Assembly: GCA_947467405.1 (NCBI GenBank)
Contig: CANIIN010000082.1
Location: forward strand, 1 to 8,863
Direction: 5' to 3'
Source of the DNA: Betaproteobacteria bacterium
Lineage (GTDB): Bacteria; Pseudomonadota; Gammaproteobacteria; Burkholderiales; SG8-39
DNA length: 8,863 nt
This document shows positions 7,475-8,863 of the stretch, one piece after another. Each line of letters starts with the position of its first letter. The first letter of the stretch is position 1. Below the pieces are notes generated by a model, which searched no databases, had not been told where the DNA came from, and was given only the letters and a program-made list of their open reading frames with translations. Made by a program: the position numbers and the translations under genes.

Positions 7475-8863
7475 ATGAAAAAACCAACGAGCATTGGCAC
7501 ACTGCATCAGATCGCGGTCACGCTCGTCGCGACGGCGTGCCTTGTACTGGTCAATGCGTCGAGCGCGCAGCAGACAGTTCCCGAATCCGCACCTGAACCT
7601 CGGCCCACCGAAGCAGCCCCCCCGCGCACCGTCGAGGACATCATCAAGGTGCTCGACCAGTACAAGCCGGATCCGGCGGCCGCCGACGCAGCACGTGCGG
7701 TACTGGCTCAACCGGTGGTCGAATCGGACAACCGGCGCACCATGTTCACGCAGTATTACCAGCGCGGCCAGGCGGCGCGCAAGCTTTCCGACGACAGTGC
7801 CGCCATCGCCGAACTTCGCAAGGCGCGCGAATACACACCGGTCGGCGAATTTGACGCCTATCTGGCCATGGGCGCTCTGGCCAATGCGGAATTTCTGAGC
7901 GGCAACGCGCTGAGCACGATCGAAATCATGAAGTACCGCCAGACTGTCATTCCGCGCAACCTGACCGGCGCGCTCATGTCCCACCATGCGGTCGCCGCCA
8001 ACTATTACAGCAAGCTGGGCGACTTCGATGGCGCCCGCGAGGCCCTGCGCAACGCTCAACAACTGTTCAACCAGATTTCACGCGGTCAGAATTTCACGTT
8101 CTACCGGCACCTATGGACATCAACCCTGGAACGCGGCCGCGCCCAGATATTCCTGGCCGAAGGCAAACTCGCGGAGTCGGAGGCGTCCTTTCGCAAAGCG
8201 CTTCGGGAACAGGAGGCCGATAAGGATGACCGCGAGCAGCGCAAGCGGCAAGGCCTCACTCAAACCACAGATGAAGACGTGGACGCGGTTCGCGGCCGAC
8301 TGTACCGCGAGTTGGCGCAGACGCTGCTGCGTCAGGGTCGCGCCAACGAGGCCGAAATCAACCTGCGTTCTGCGCTGAAGATTTCGCTGGAGCGCGTCGG
8401 CCGCTATTCCAGCGACGCCATCAACGACCTGCAGACCTTTGCCATCATCCTCATGGAGCAGGGCCGCTTTCCTGAAGCGTCACTCATGGCGGCCGAGGCG
8501 GTGAAGAGCGCCGAAGGCAGCGGCATTCCGCAGCACGCCCTGGCGGCGATCAACGCGCGCCGGGCGCTGGGAGCGGCGCTTGTATCCAACGGCAAATGGC
8601 CCGAGGCACTGGAGATGTTCGAGACCATGCGGCGAAACGCCGAAAAGGAACCGGAGCTGGCGCGCAAAATCGCGCGCGGCGACCTGGACTGGGCGCATGC
8701 CCTGCTGAAGACGAACCGCGGGGCGGCGGCGCGCGCCATGCTGCAGACCATGCTGACGCAGAGCGCGGAGATTTACGGCGAGCGCGACCAGCGCACAGCG
8801 CTGGTGCGCGGCTTCTATGCCATCGCCCTGGAAAAAACCAGCGCGCGCAGCGAGGCACTGTCC
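7475..8863 (+). CDS. Exported TPR protein, paralogue of the upstream CHAT gene (3' end outside the window)
   Basis: This reading frame stays open from its start to the last base (463 codons), so the gene continues beyond the window. Residues 1-31 form a clear signal peptide: KK, a hydrophobic core, and probable cleavage after NASSA before QQ. A Pro-rich linker and RTVEDIIKVLDQYKP follow, then TPR-like repeats through the visible end. A hand alignment without gaps against the upstream protein gives 71% identity over the first 100 residues from RTV, 42% over the next 132, and 74% over the following 180. A C-terminal CHAT domain is expected by homology but is not visible here. ATG at 7475 is preferred because AGGA at 7463-7466 lies 8 nt upstream. 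The in-frame ATG at 7469 is only 2 nt from that site. It is probably in one operon with the first copy. Confidence 0.87.
   Translation, partial: MKKPTSIGTLHQIAVTLVATACLVLVNASSAQQTVPESAPEPRPTEAAPPRTVEDIIKVLDQYKPDPAAADAARAVLAQPVVESDNRRTMFTQYYQRGQAARKLSDDSAAIAELRKAREYTPVGEFDAYLAMGALANAEFLSGNALSTIEIMKYRQTVIPRNLTGALMSHHAVAANYYSKLGDFDGAREALRNAQQLFNQISRGQNFTFYRHLWTSTLERGRAQIFLAEGKLAESEASFRKALREQEADKDDREQRKRQGLTQTTDEDVDAVRGRLYRELAQTLLRQGRANEAEINLRSALKISLERVGRYSSDAINDLQTFAIILMEQGRFPEASLMAAEAVKSAEGSGIPQHALAAINARRALGAALVSNGKWPEALEMFETMRRNAEKEPELARKIARGDLDWAHALLKTNRGAAARAMLQTMLTQSAEIYGERDQRTALVRGFYAIALEKTSARSEALS
7637..7665 (+). repeat. 29-bp direct repeat, copy 2 (within second TPR gene)
   Basis: This stretch is identical to 4409-4437. 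It encodes the same conserved peptide after the signal peptide and linker of the second paralogue. Neighbouring stretches also match closely (for example GACGCAGCACGTGCGGTA occurs in both genes), so this is the longest run I found within a broader homologous block rather than an isolated repeat. Confidence 0.85.

Overview
The window is GC-rich chromosomal DNA that looks proteobacterial. The best guess is a betaproteobacterium or a related gammaproteobacterium. This rests on the short 'GTCAT(T/C)CCCGCGAA' palindromic repeats, the E. coli-like ybhP-clsB gene pair, and the codon usage. No rRNA, tRNA, CRISPR array, transposase or phage gene is seen.

Layout: positions 1-427 are noncoding. They hold a pair of inverted 27-bp palindromic repeats (27-104), a GC hairpin (175-196) and a likely promoter with a 12-bp perfect palindrome next to a consensus TATAAT box (296-314). 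An NAD(P)-dependent aldehyde dehydrogenase follows on the + strand (428-1864). It converges on a two-gene minus-strand operon, ybhP (3988-3230) then clsB (3233-2073), whose genes overlap by 4 bp. The convergent junction holds a perfect 31-bp inverted repeat plus a third partial copy (1877-2060). ybhP is divergent from the right-hand block across a 213-bp intergenic region.

The right half (4202-8863) is the most unusual part: two tandem, paralogous exported TPR proteins. The first is complete (1069 aa): signal peptide, Pro/Ala-rich linker, long TPR array, coiled-coil linker and a C-terminal CHAT caspase-like protease domain with an intact His/Cys pair. The second begins 63 nt downstream of the first stop codon and runs open to the end of the window, so only its signal peptide and TPR half are visible. 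Hand alignment gives about 71% identity in the N-terminal block, 42% in the middle TPRs and 74% in the later TPRs. This pattern suggests duplication followed by divergence of the central TPR surface.

How the genes may work together: YbhP and ClsB form a recognisable membrane-phospholipid module. The aldehyde dehydrogenase appears to be an independent metabolic gene. The tandem exported TPR-CHAT pair is a candidate extracytoplasmic protease system whose substrate and trigger cannot be read from the sequence.
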